Source of the DNA: Halomarinibacterium sedimenti
GTDB taxonomy: Bacteria; Bacteroidota; Bacteroidia; Flavobacteriales; Flavobacteriaceae
Assembly: GCF_019312585.1 (NCBI RefSeq)
Contig: NZ_JAHWDP010000001.1
Span: 921,718-985,717, forward strand
Reading direction: 5' to 3'
DNA length: 64,000 bases
Part shown: positions 35,401 to 43,041 of the stretch, piece after piece
How positions within the stretch are numbered: position 1 is the first letter of the stretch
Layout: each line of letters starts with the position of its first letter
Position numbers and translations under genes: made by a program
The notes under the pieces: model-generated
What the model was told of the DNA's origin: nothing
Database searches by the model: none
The model's input: only the letters and a program-made list of their open reading frames with translations

Positions 35401-38005
35401 AAGAGCCGTAGCGATGTGCTTCAGGCGACTTTAATCCCACAAAATGTGAGTAGGGAGCTACATTTTTTGAAAATACATCGATGGAAAAATCACCGCCGCC
35501 TTCAAATACCTTGGTTAAAAAAGTAGCTTGAAGCATTCCAGGAGCTTTTCCGTTGATGTCTAAATTTGAATTGAATTTTATAGTCCCTTCTTGAGAGAGC
35601 GTATTGTTTAAAACAGGAAGCTCAATTTCGTCAAACGAACGAATGGGGTCATTAAATTGGTAGTTTGAAAAATCTTTAAATGCGGTGCTTGTGCTTCGCA
35701 AGGTGGCAGCCATTTTAATTTTTAGATTTCGAGCAGGTGCTCCGTGAAGCCAAAGGGCTGTTGCAGTTCCTTCCACAGCTTTGCTAGCATCCAACACCTC
35801 TTCCTTAAAATCTAATTTAATTTTTAATCGGTTGGGCTTAATGGTAGCCACTTTTAGGGACTTTGAAAACTTCGCACCTCCTACAGAGATGGTAGCATTC
35901 CAATTTCCTGTGGGGGCAGTTGTTTGGGTTGCAATGGGGAAATAGTAAAATCCCTTGACACCTTCATTTAAAACAGTTCGCTGGACTAATTTCCCTCGAG
36001 CATCTGTAACATCAAGTTTTACGGGATGGTTCTTGGGTAGGGGATTGGTATTATCGTTTAACACAAAGGAAAGATGGATGCTGTCGCCAGGACGATGTAC
36101 TCCTCTTTCGGTGTACATAAATCCTTTTAATCCTTTTTGAAGTTTTTTTCCAGAAACATCAAAATTACTAAGTGATAATGCGTTACCATCGTTTAGCTTT
36201 GCATAAGCAAAATGATTTCCTTTTTGAGCCACCGCAAAAGCAATGGTTTTTTCTGAATCGAAAAGGGTGAGCCCATCCCCACCAGTGGTTGCGGTTCCTA
36301 TTAATTGTTGCTGAAATGAGTACAAATTAATTTTTACCCCGCTTTCAGGTTGGGTGGTGAGTAGGTTGGTCACTGCAAAATGATAGGATTTGTTATTCCC
36401 TTTTTTTACAATAAGACCTAAGTTGCTACCTAATACATTGGTGGTTTCAATTCGGTCTTCATTATAATAGGCATCATGACAAGGGTTGTCACGCTCTCGC
36501 CAATTGTAAGAATAACGGCGATACCTATACACTTCATTATCCCAATATTGCTCTTCAAGTTCATCATCATCACTATCATTCTCATTGAATTCTTCTTCGT
36601 AATAATCGTCGTAATATTCTTCCTCATCATCAATATTTTCGTTTGAAGTAAGAACAGAGCAATCATAAACAGCATACTCTTTTTTGAAGCTCAATTCTAC
36701 ACGATAGATAGCTCCGGGATCTGCATTGAAATATTCTGCTAGGTTAATTCCGTAGGATTTCCAAATTCCATTTTCCCCAAGCTCAACATCCTTTAACGAA
36801 ATAGTTTTTTTAGCAATACGCCTTCCCACTCGTTTAATGTCGTAGGCATCGCGGTCGTTGAGGTTAGAGGTTTGCAGATATTGAAGGACATTACTTTCAA
36901 AAATTTTAATAATCCGAACATCAATTGCCGAAAGATTCACAGCTTCAAAATATAATGGAGTAGAGGAGGCATTAGGCAAAATGGCTCCTTGTGAAAGAAG
37001 TTTTACCGAAGGCTTCAGCTGTTCGAAAGAGATAAGTTCTGAAAACTCCTTTTTAAGTCCGAAACCACTTGTGTTTTTTATTCCGTTAAAAACAGTTACT
37101 CGAACATTGCCAATAATACGGGTTGAAGGGTACACGTGCAATACATTTCCTTCTACTTCAAAGCGTAAGTTATCTGCATTTTCAATGGTGACTAGTCCAG
37201 CAAAATTCTGATTTTCCTGAAGGGGGTCCGAAAAATTTAAAGTAAATGAGGCGTTAGGAGCAACAGAGGCTTTGGCATTTACAATGGTGAAATTGTTTTG
37301 GCCTGGAATTGTAAACTCGGTTGTTCCTTTGAAATCGGATCCAATAGGTTTTCCATCCCAAGAAATATCGATTTTTGAATCGTTAATATCCCGTTGAATG
37401 CTGTCAATAGTAAAGTTAAAGTATTTTGCCAACCCTTCTTCGGCAGGCCACTTTAGTTTAAGTTTCTTGCCTTTTTGAACTACGGAAATAAGTTCTTTTG
37501 CTTTTTCCGAAGTGATGACATCGGCACTTTGAACGGTTCCTGTAATATATTGCCATTCCTTGCTGTAGGATTGAAGGTTTCCTAAATCAATTTTAAAATT
37601 GGGGGTAATGGTTTTAAAGCTGAAGGTGTATTCTTTAAACTCTTTTTCAATATTTGGGTAAAGTTTGTTAAGTTTTAGTGTTACAGTGTATTCAGTGTCA
37701 GGTTTAAGTAATTCGTTGGGCTGAAAAATAAGGGTGCGACTATTTTCTACCATCAATTTCCCTTCAGTTTTAGGAGAAATTTTCAGAAAATCTTCATCAA
37801 TTTCCTGAGTCATTTCAAATTGTTCCAAAGGTTTTGCAAGGATAATTTCTATGGGGTCTGCAATACTTTTATTGCCATAAGTATTGTAACTTATATACTC
37901 TTTAAATTTAAAAAGATTGTCGGTTTCGGAGGTGTCTGTTTTTTTAAAACATGAAACAAAAAAGACTAGGATGGCAAGGCAGAAGAGACGTGTTAGCTGT
38001 GTCAT
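32447..38005 (-). CDS. Alpha-2-macroglobulin family lipoprotein (bacterial A2M, YfhM-like)
   Basis: Very large (1852-residue) periplasmic protease trap. The chosen start at 38005 gives a lipoprotein signal MTQLTRLFCLAILVFFVSC with C19; the frame opens further upstream at 38119 without a signal. Multiple MG domains include a YTERGVHRPGDSIHLSFVL-type MG segment. The thioester motif is GCIEQ, with Cys at about 1409, in YPHGCIEQTT. It is followed by the alpha-alpha barrel thioester domain (GNFQTANGGLSYWPG). A strongly acidic stretch (EEEYYDDYYEEEFNENDSDD) at about 445-480 is unusual. It is the first gene of the pair with pbpC. Confidence 0.93.
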   Translation of the reverse strand: MTQLTRLFCLAILVFFVSCFKKTDTSETDNLFKFKEYISYNTYGNKSIADPIEIILAKPLEQFEMTQEIDEDFLKISPKTEGKLMVENSRTLIFQPNELLKPDTEYTVTLKLNKLYPNIEKEFKEYTFSFKTITPNFKIDLGNLQSYSKEWQYITGTVQSADVITSEKAKELISVVQKGKKLKLKWPAEEGLAKYFNFTIDSIQRDINDSKIDISWDGKPIGSDFKGTTEFTIPGQNNFTIVNAKASVAPNASFTLNFSDPLQENQNFAGLVTIENADNLRFEVEGNVLHVYPSTRIIGNVRVTVFNGIKNTSGFGLKKEFSELISFEQLKPSVKLLSQGAILPNASSTPLYFEAVNLSAIDVRIIKIFESNVLQYLQTSNLNDRDAYDIKRVGRRIAKKTISLKDVELGENGIWKSYGINLAEYFNADPGAIYRVELSFKKEYAVYDCSVLTSNENIDDEEEYYDDYYEEEFNENDSDDDELEEQYWDNEVYRYRRYSYNWRERDNPCHDAYYNEDRIETTNVLGSNLGLIVKKGNNKSYHFAVTNLLTTQPESGVKINLYSFQQQLIGTATTGGDGLTLFDSEKTIAFAVAQKGNHFAYAKLNDGNALSLSNFDVSGKKLQKGLKGFMYTERGVHRPGDSIHLSFVLNDNTNPLPKNHPVKLDVTDARGKLVQRTVLNEGVKGFYYFPIATQTTAPTGNWNATISVGGAKFSKSLKVATIKPNRLKIKLDFKEEVLDASKAVEGTATALWLHGAPARNLKIKMAATLRSTSTAFKDFSNYQFNDPIRSFDEIELPVLNNTLSQEGTIKFNSNLDINGKAPGMLQATFLTKVFEGGGDFSIDVFSKNVAPYSHFVGLKSPEAHRYGSYFTDENTVFDVATVDAQGKASGNRELEVKIFKIEWRWWWNRGYDNLSQYENAVVHRPIKQFTVKTKANGKNQFTVNIPEEEGGRYLIRVMDKASGHATGRITYFYRNWWKRPVDNDSESAKMLLFSADKEKYQVNEKAQITFPSGSEGRALVSIENGTEVLSTQWVVTKKGETTVNIPLTKEMAPNVYVNISLLQPHEQTKNDLPIRLYGVVPILVEDPSTILKPKLDMPEVLKPEESYTIKVSEENKKPMTYTIAVVDEGLLDLTRFKTPEIHEAFYSREALGVKTFDVFDDVIGAYSGSVENIFAIGGGDEAAGAKNRKADRFKPVVSYIGPFELKAGQQASHTLRMPNYVGSVRTMVVAGDKTKNAYGKTDKATPVRKPLMVLASLPRKLSPGEKVTLPVTVFAMEKKVKSATITVKTGDALKPVNGISKTISFSEPGEHIVNFEFEVLPADTFQTIEVLASGNGEKASYKVEIDVKNPNPISQKTTLYTLSENASETINFQTFGVAGTNGATLEFSTLPPMDFNRRLEYLIQYPHGCIEQTTSGAFPQLFLDDIFDITFDRKNEIQKNIKAAIIRLGNFQTANGGLSYWPGEREADDWGTNYAGHFMIEAKQKGYALPLTFMDNWLRFQKNTARQWQNNDSRYNSSLVQAYRLYTLALAGHPELAAMNRLKESKNLSNDAKWRLAGAYALAGKKNAAEEIAKRANINFVAQNYDYYTYGSPFRNKAMALETLVLLGDAKQRDMAISVAKELSSQRWYSTQETAYALMAMGKMVQKNGGKGIELTFTNKGKTTTVTSDRALASRALSFNMGANTVTVSNKKGNVVYVTLSQQGKLPLGEELTEQRNLNLKTQFVDDEGKTLDISTLKQGTEITAKVTVMNTSNDNVGNVALSQIFPSGWEIVNTSFTELGGGASGDARYKDIRDDRVNFYFDLGAKKSKTFTVKLNASYLGTYYLPGAQTEAMYDNNYYARNKGQWITVEQ

Positions 38006-38247
38006 AACTGATGGTTTTGTGTTACTCGCAAAGTGTAAGTGAAACACGCTGCGATGGATTACTAAATTACTATAAAAGGATGGTTGTGCCGAAAGGTTCG
38101 GAACGAAAATTTTAAACAATTTGTATGCACAAACTGCTGAAAATGAATTAAAAAAAATAAATCTTGGAGGGAAGTTATGTTGCTAACGGTAGCATTTGAA
38201 TCTTTCGTATATGTAATTTTAACATTTGGGAGATTTTTAACAGAAGA

Positions 38248-38550
38248 CTATTTTTCAAAACTGTATTCCTTCTCCACCTTACAAATGCGAACGGTATAGC
38301 TTTTATACCATTGCTCTTTTCCTAAGCGTTGCGCTTCTTGATGGTCTAGGATGGCTTTCCAGTTGGTAATCGCCTCCAACGACTCCCAATAGCTAATAGT
38401 GATGCCTATTTCGTTTCTGGCATGTTCCATACCCAAATAGCCGGGCTGTTGTTTTGCTAAGGCTTCCATGGCATCTGCCATTTGGCCATAGCCTTCAAGG
38501 TTTTCGGTTTGGGTATTCGTAAAGATAACTGCGTAGTAGGGTAGTTTCAT
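38248..38550 (-). CDS. Antibiotic biosynthesis monooxygenase (ABM) domain protein
   Basis: Small dimeric alpha/beta-barrel protein of 100 residues. YYAVIFTNTQTENLEGYGQM, QQPGYLGMEHAR, ISYWESLEAITNWKAILDH and WYKSYTVRICKVEKEY match the ABM/EthD-like fold. Members act as heme- or cofactor-free monooxygenases, or have unknown roles. Its start overlaps the isoaspartyl peptidase stop by 4 bp, so it is cotranslated. The 240 bp downstream of it, before the A2M gene, contain short hairpins but no gene that I can see. Confidence 0.85.
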   Translation of the reverse strand: MKLPYYAVIFTNTQTENLEGYGQMADAMEALAKQQPGYLGMEHARNEIGITISYWESLEAITNWKAILDHQEAQRLGKEQWYKSYTVRICKVEKEYSFEK

Positions 38551-39626
38551 TCTTCTTTATATATTCCAATAAACAATTCTCCTTCTGTATTAATATACGC
38601 TCGGTACATTCCTGCGGTATTAAATTCCATAGCAATGTTTCCGTCTTTATCCAGTGCTACAATTCCTCCGTCGCCACCTAATGCAGGAATTTTTTTATGA
38701 ATGACTTCTTGAGTAGCTTCCTGCAAAGAAACCCCTTTGTATTCCATCATTGCCGAAATATCGTGTGCTACCATGGCTCTAATAAAATATTCACCCCAAC
38801 CCGTGGAAGATACGCCGCAAGTGGCATTGTTTGCATAGGTCCCAGCACCTATTATGGGCGCATCCCCAATTCGGTTCCAACGTTTATTGGTCATTCCTCC
38901 AGTAGAAGTACCCGCGGCGATGCTTCCGTTTTTGTCTAATGCCACGCAGCCTACGGTTCCAAACTTCGAATCTTTAATAAATGGGTCGGCGAAGGCAGTT
39001 TTTCCATTGTGGTCAAGCTCAGTTTTTTCTTTTTGTTTAATTCGTTGTAAGGACTGAAATCTATTTTCAGTATAAAAGTAGTAAGGGTCAACTAGCTCAA
39101 AACCCCGAAGTTTTGCAAATTCTTCTGCGCCATTTCCTGCTAACATGACATGTTCACTATTTACCATTACTTCGTAAGCAAGATTAATGGGGTTTTTAAT
39201 GTGTGTAACCCCTGCCACCGCACCAGCATTTAAAGTATTGCCATCCATAATGGAAGCATCGAGTTCATTCGTTTCTTCATGGGTAAAAACAGCCCCCTTC
39301 CCTGCATTAAAAAGGGGAGAGTCTTCCATAACATTAATAGCATTGGTGACCGCTTCAAGTGCAGTTCCTCCATTTTTTAAAATTTCATGCCCTACTTTAA
39401 TCGCTTCCTCAAGTTTATTCCTGTAAGCAGTTTCAAGAGAATCACTCATATTTTCTTTTAAAATAGTTCCAGCGCCTCCGTGTATAACAATCGCAAATTT
39501 TAAAGAATTGTCGGTTTTTTTTGAATTGGATAATTGTATTTCATCGATGTTTTTGTGCTTATTATCGTTATTATTGCATCCAATCGTCAAAAAAAGTAAG
39601 AAAAAAAATGTTAAAATTTTATACAT
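38547..39626 (-). CDS. Isoaspartyl peptidase / L-asparaginase-type Ntn hydrolase, lipoprotein
   Basis: Autoprocessing N-terminal nucleophile hydrolase that cleaves beta-aspartyl dipeptides or asparagine. Start 39626 gives a lipobox LTIGC (C17) and a 359-residue protein. The opening AIVIHGGAGTI, the NAGKGAVFTHEETNELDASIMDG segment and the nucleophile T224 in FGTVGCVALD are diagnostic, with the substrate loop STGGMTNKRWNRIGDAPIIGAGTYA. Being secreted and lipid-anchored, it probably handles peptides or damaged protein at the envelope. It is coupled to the ABM gene. Confidence 0.92.
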   Translation of the reverse strand: MYKILTFFFLLFLTIGCNNNDNKHKNIDEIQLSNSKKTDNSLKFAIVIHGGAGTILKENMSDSLETAYRNKLEEAIKVGHEILKNGGTALEAVTNAINVMEDSPLFNAGKGAVFTHEETNELDASIMDGNTLNAGAVAGVTHIKNPINLAYEVMVNSEHVMLAGNGAEEFAKLRGFELVDPYYFYTENRFQSLQRIKQKEKTELDHNGKTAFADPFIKDSKFGTVGCVALDKNGSIAAGTSTGGMTNKRWNRIGDAPIIGAGTYANNATCGVSSTGWGEYFIRAMVAHDISAMMEYKGVSLQEATQEVIHKKIPALGGDGGIVALDKDGNIAMEFNTAGMYRAYINTEGELFIGIYKEE

Positions 39627-39763
39627 GCAGAATTTTTTTATTTGAAAACTAAATATACCATAAAATGCGGTATTTATAAGGCTTCCTTTAAAATTTATAT
39701 GTAGAAAATTCATACACAAATTGTTAAAAACATCGATGAAATATACTATAAAATCGATAAAGT

Positions 39764-39794
39764 GTTGCATGATATGTTTTTTTTTCTATCTTTG
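39764..39794 (+). promoter_or_regulatory. Consensus promoter of the CAP lipoprotein gene
   Basis: GTTG at 39764-39767, exactly 19 bp spacing, then TATCTTTG at 39787-39794. It is one of the best -33/-7 pairs in the window. The predicted 5' UTR of about 30-35 nt contains a hairpin. Confidence 0.72.
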
Positions 39795-39799
39795 GACTA

Positions 39800-39820
39800 C
39801 ATCAAGCCCCAAATTTGATG
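39800..39820 (+). promoter_or_regulatory. 5' UTR hairpin of the CAP lipoprotein mRNA
   Basis: CATCAA / TTGATG stem enclosing the 9-nt loop GCCCCAAAT, 10 nt before the ATG. The loop is an exact complement of ATTTGGGGC in the linker of both putative small RNAs at 14.1-14.4 kb. Regulation is only a hypothesis. Confidence 0.45.
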
Positions 39821-39830
39821 CCCCCGAATT

Positions 39831-40334
39831 ATGAAACTATTAACTACCTGCTTATTGGCTATGGTATTTTTTACTACCATATCCTGTTCAAAAGAAGAAG
39901 TTGTTGATACTTTAGAGGAATCCAACTTCACCATTGATCTAAACCTTGCCAACGAAACTGATTGGCAAATGGCTAATGAAATTTTACAACGTGTAAATGC
40001 GTATCGAGCATCATTAGGTCTTCCAGAAATAATTAAAGACCAGCAATATGCCTCTGCTTATGCAGTTGACCATACCCAATACATGATTGAGCAAAATAGG
40101 ATTAGTCATGATAATTTCGGAATTCGTTCCACAGGGTTAAGAAATAGAGGCGCAAGTTCTGTTTCTGAAAATGTTGGCTTTGGATATACTGATGCAGAAT
40201 CCCTTGTTAATGCTTGGATAAATAGCACTACACACCGAAGCGTTCTTGAAGGAAACTATACCCATTCTGGATTTGGTGTGATTCAGAATAACTCAGGAAA
40301 ATATTTTTTCACCCAGCTTTTTTATAGAAAGTAA
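39831..40334 (+). CDS. CAP domain (SCP-like) lipoprotein
   Basis: Secreted CAP-superfamily protein, 167 residues, lipobox TISC with C19. The domain runs from about 47 to the end: ILQRVNAYRASLGLPEI, then YAVDHTQYMIEQNRISHDNF, SVSENVGFGYTDAESLVNAWINS and HRSVLEGNYTHSGFGVI, which supply the conserved His and Glu of the CAP cavity. Roles of bacterial CAP proteins are mostly unknown (lipid binding, peptide cleavage). It is monocistronic with its own promoter and a structured 5' UTR. Confidence 0.9.
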   Translation: MKLLTTCLLAMVFFTTISCSKEEVVDTLEESNFTIDLNLANETDWQMANEILQRVNAYRASLGLPEIIKDQQYASAYAVDHTQYMIEQNRISHDNFGIRSTGLRNRGASSVSENVGFGYTDAESLVNAWINSTTHRSVLEGNYTHSGFGVIQNNSGKYFFTQLFYRK

Positions 40335-40366
40335 ATTATTACTTCATATTTTTAGATTTAGCGCTT

Positions 40367-40404
40367 TTGCCGTACTTTTATACAAACTCATAAAAGTACG
40401 GCAA
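40367..40404 (+). promoter_or_regulatory. 15-bp perfect inverted repeat ending on the start codon of the dioxygenase gene
   Basis: Left arm TTGCCGTACTTTTAT at 40367-40381, 8-nt loop, right arm its exact complement at 40390-40404. The last base is the A of the ATG. There is no following T-run, so it is not a terminator. It could be an operator for a dimeric repressor or an mRNA hairpin hiding the start codon. Confidence 0.75.
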
Positions 40405-40940
40405 TGGCTATTTCAAAACCCTTCAATTTAAATAAATGGATAGAGGATAATAGGGATTTATTAAAACCCCCTGTTGGAAATAAAAACCTCTATGTCGATG
40501 CCGAAGATTATATCGTGATGATTGTTGCGGGACCCAATGCGCGAAAGGACTATCATTATAACGAAACGGAAGAATTATTTTATCAATTAGAAGGGAATAT
40601 CAATGTAATTATTCAGGAAGACGGTCAACGGAAAGAAATGCCTTTAGGCCCAGGAGACATGTACTTACACCCTGCAAAAGTGCCACATTCACCTAGCAGA
40701 GGGAAAGATTCAATTGGGTTGGTAATCGAACGCAAAAGAGCTGGAATGGGCTACACAGATGGTTTACTTTGGTTTTGCGACAACTGTAATACAAAACTTC
40801 ACGACGTTTATTTTGAATTACACAATATAGAGAAAGATTTTCTTCCCCATTTTAAAGAATTCTACAATTCGGAAGCATTGCGAACCTGTAAAAATTGCGG
40901 AACGGTAATGCCTACAGACCCTAGATTTAAAGGAGAATAA
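40404..40940 (+). CDS. nbaC: 3-hydroxyanthranilate 3,4-dioxygenase
   Basis: Cupin dioxygenase that opens 3-hydroxyanthranilate to 2-amino-3-carboxymuconate semialdehyde in tryptophan (kynurenine) breakdown or NAD synthesis. 178 residues. The iron ligands are H51, E57 (HYNETEELFY) and H95. The bacterial-type rubredoxin-like metal site is C125/C128 (FCDNC) with C162/C165 (CKNC). A perfect inverted repeat covers its start codon, and an ALDH gene follows about 100 bp downstream with its own -7 box. No other kynurenine-pathway gene is in view. Confidence 0.93.
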   Translation: MAISKPFNLNKWIEDNRDLLKPPVGNKNLYVDAEDYIVMIVAGPNARKDYHYNETEELFYQLEGNINVIIQEDGQRKEMPLGPGDMYLHPAKVPHSPSRGKDSIGLVIERKRAGMGYTDGLLWFCDNCNTKLHDVYFELHNIEKDFLPHFKEFYNSEALRTCKNCGTVMPTDPRFKGE

Positions 40941-41001
40941 ATTTCAGAATCATAGACTAATTTCAAAGTCTTACATCTTTCATTTTCTCTTTGAGAATGA
41001 C

Positions 41002-41009
41002 TACCTTTG
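41002..41009 (+). promoter_or_regulatory. Putative -7 box of the ALDH gene
   Basis: TACCTTTG (exact TAnnTTTG), 33 bp before the ATG at 41043. There is no TTG at the ideal -33 position. It argues against the upstream TTG start at 41007. Confidence 0.45.
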
Positions 41010-41042
41010 CGTTTTATTTATAACGACAAAACACACGAAAAT

Positions 41043-42596
41043 ATGAACACTGTTGCAACCTCCTTTGGAATTGGAGAAGCCCTTCAAAAATTAGGAATTC
41101 AGGATATAAATTATGGTACTTCTACTGGAAACACTTGGTTGCCAGGTGGTGAAATGATTAGCTCCTTCTCTCCTGTAGATGGAAGTTTAATTGGTAAAGT
41201 AACCACAACCTCACAAGAAGATTATGAAAAGGTAATGCAATCGGCTACCAAAGCTTTTAAAGCTTGGCGGGTAATGCCAGCGCCTCAGCGAGGTGAGATT
41301 GTGCGTCAATTTGGGGAGGCTTTACGTGAGCTTAAGGCTCCCTTAGGAAAACTCGTTTCTTACGAGATGGGGAAAAGCTACCAAGAAGGATTAGGTGAAG
41401 TACAAGAAATGATAGATATCTGTGATTTTGCCGTAGGACTTTCGCGTCAACTACACGGATTTACCATGCATAGCGAACGCCCAGGGCATCGTATGTATGA
41501 ACAATATCATCCGCTAGGTGTCGTGGGAATTATTTCGGCATTTAACTTCCCAGTAGCTGTTTGGGCTTGGAATACAGCATTGGCTTGGATTTGTGGTGAT
41601 GTTTGCGTTTGGAAGCCTTCTGAAAAAGCTCCATTATGCGGAATTGCTTGTCAGAAAATAGCGGCTAAAGTTTTTGAAGACAACAATTTGCCTGAAGGTA
41701 TTTCTTGTTTAATAAATGGGGATTATCGCGTCGGTGAAATGATGACCACAGATAAACGAGTTCCCTTAATATCTGCCACTGGATCTACCCGCATGGGAAA
41801 AATTGTTGCTAAAACTGTAGGAGAACGCTTAGGAAAAAGCTTGTTAGAATTGGGCGGAAATAATGCTATTATTGTCACTCCAGATGCCGATATTAAAATG
41901 ACGGTCATTGGAGCAGTATTTGGTGCTGTTGGTACCGCTGGACAGCGATGTACTTCAACAAGGCGATTGATTATTCACGAAAGTATGTATGATAAGGTAA
42001 AAGATGCCTTAGTTGCTGCCTATGGTCAATTACGTATTGGAAATCCATTAGATGAGAAGAACCACGTTGGACCACTTATCGATAAAGATGCTGTTGCTAT
42101 GTATAACAAAGCGTTAGAAAGAGTGGTATCCGAAGGTGGAAATCTATTAGTTGAAGGTGGTGTTTTGGAAGGTGAAGGCTATGAAAGTGGATGCTATGTA
42201 AAACCAGCTATCGCTGAAGCGAAAAATTCTTTTGAAATTGTACAGCACGAAACCTTCGCTCCTGTTTTATACTTATTAAAATATAGTGGCGATGTTGAAA
42301 ATGCTATCGACATTCAAAATGGTGTGGCGCAAGGACTTTCTTCAGCCATTATGACCAACAATCTTAGAGAAGCTGAGCGTTTCCTAAGTCACGCAGGGAG
42401 TGATTGTGGGATTGCCAATGTTAATATTGGAACGTCTGGAGCCGAAATTGGAGGTGCTTTTGGAGGTGAAAAAGAAACAGGTGGCGGACGTGAGTCTGGA
42501 AGTGACGCTTGGAAAGTATATATGCGTAGACAAACAAATACTATTAATTATACTACCGAATTGCCTTTAGCACAAGGAATTAAATTCGATTTGTAA
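41043..42596 (+). CDS. Aldehyde dehydrogenase, ALDH7-like (aminoadipate/piperideine-carboxylate type)
   Basis: NAD(P)+-dependent dehydrogenase of 517 residues from ATG 41043. The active site is C303 (GQRCTSTRR) and E269 (LLELGGNNAI), with the NAD-binding ATGSTRMGK loop. The sequence around EMGKSYQEGLGEVQEMIDIC, YHPLGVVGIISAFNFPVAVW and GGAFGGEKETGGGRESGSDAWK is that of the antiquitin/ALDH7 clade, whose members oxidise alpha-aminoadipate semialdehyde in lysine breakdown. Its position beside 3-hydroxyanthranilate dioxygenase could suggest 2-aminomuconate semialdehyde instead. Family features favour ALDH7, so I leave the substrate open. Confidence 0.85.
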   Translation: MNTVATSFGIGEALQKLGIQDINYGTSTGNTWLPGGEMISSFSPVDGSLIGKVTTTSQEDYEKVMQSATKAFKAWRVMPAPQRGEIVRQFGEALRELKAPLGKLVSYEMGKSYQEGLGEVQEMIDICDFAVGLSRQLHGFTMHSERPGHRMYEQYHPLGVVGIISAFNFPVAVWAWNTALAWICGDVCVWKPSEKAPLCGIACQKIAAKVFEDNNLPEGISCLINGDYRVGEMMTTDKRVPLISATGSTRMGKIVAKTVGERLGKSLLELGGNNAIIVTPDADIKMTVIGAVFGAVGTAGQRCTSTRRLIIHESMYDKVKDALVAAYGQLRIGNPLDEKNHVGPLIDKDAVAMYNKALERVVSEGGNLLVEGGVLEGEGYESGCYVKPAIAEAKNSFEIVQHETFAPVLYLLKYSGDVENAIDIQNGVAQGLSSAIMTNNLREAERFLSHAGSDCGIANVNIGTSGAEIGGAFGGEKETGGGRESGSDAWKVYMRRQTNTINYTTELPLAQGIKFDL

Positions 42597-42611
42597 TATT
42601 ATTATAAAGTG

Positions 42612-42641
42612 AAAAACCGCCTTTTCTGGGGCGGTTTTTTT
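42612..42641 (+). terminator. Terminator after the ALDH gene
   Basis: AAACCGCC / GGCGGTTT stem with a T-rich loop and seven T residues, about 15 bp after the stop. Confidence 0.85.
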
Positions 42642-42675
42642 ATACTAAAAACTAAAGGGAATCGTTTTTAACCTC

Positions 42676-43041
42676 ATGATAAAACAAATTGTATTATTCA
42701 GTTTTTGTTTTCTGCTCCTTTCCTGCTCTCAAAAGAATGATGAAGTTTTTTGCACAGAAGAATTTGTCTATGGTCTTTCAATCACTATAACTGATGCAAA
42801 TTCGGGTGAGGTAATAACTATGGATATCACTGTTACTGCCGAGGATGGAAATTATACAGAAGAATTAATGGCATTTTTCGATTTCACCAATTTTGTTGGC
42901 GCTGGAGAACGCCCTGGCACGTACACCATCCATATTTCTGCAGAAGGGTATGAAGAAATTGTTTCCCAACCTATAGAAGTAGGGGCTAATGAATGTCATG
43001 TAATTCCTGAAGTAAGAAGTTTTCAACTTCAACCTCTTTAA
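42676..43041 (+). CDS. Small lipoprotein with carboxypeptidase-regulatory-like fold
   Basis: 121-residue predicted lipoprotein: lipobox LLLSC (C17), then a single beta-sandwich of the carboxypeptidase-regulatory/transthyretin-like type (YGLSITITDANSGEVITMDITV, GAGERPGTYTIHISAEGYEEI, ending in a beta strand). Two Cys (about 26 and 107, FC.. and NEC) could form a disulphide. Function unknown. The 3' end overlaps the convergent phosphatase by 4 bp. Confidence 0.65.
   Translation: MIKQIVLFSFCFLLLSCSQKNDEVFCTEEFVYGLSITITDANSGEVITMDITVTAEDGNYTEELMAFFDFTNFVGAGERPGTYTIHISAEGYEEIVSQPIEVGANECHVIPEVRSFQLQPL

Noticed and set aside
36430..36675. Minus-strand out-of-frame ORF rich in Met/Ile
   Set aside because: Frame-shifted shadow of the acidic segment of the alpha-2-macroglobulin gene.
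38006..38247. Short hairpins (CCGAA/TTCGG, GCTA/TAGC) in the 242-bp gap before the alpha-2-macroglobulin gene as an RNA gene
   Set aside because: Stems of 4-5 bp are expected by chance, and there is no promoter box with a matching terminator.
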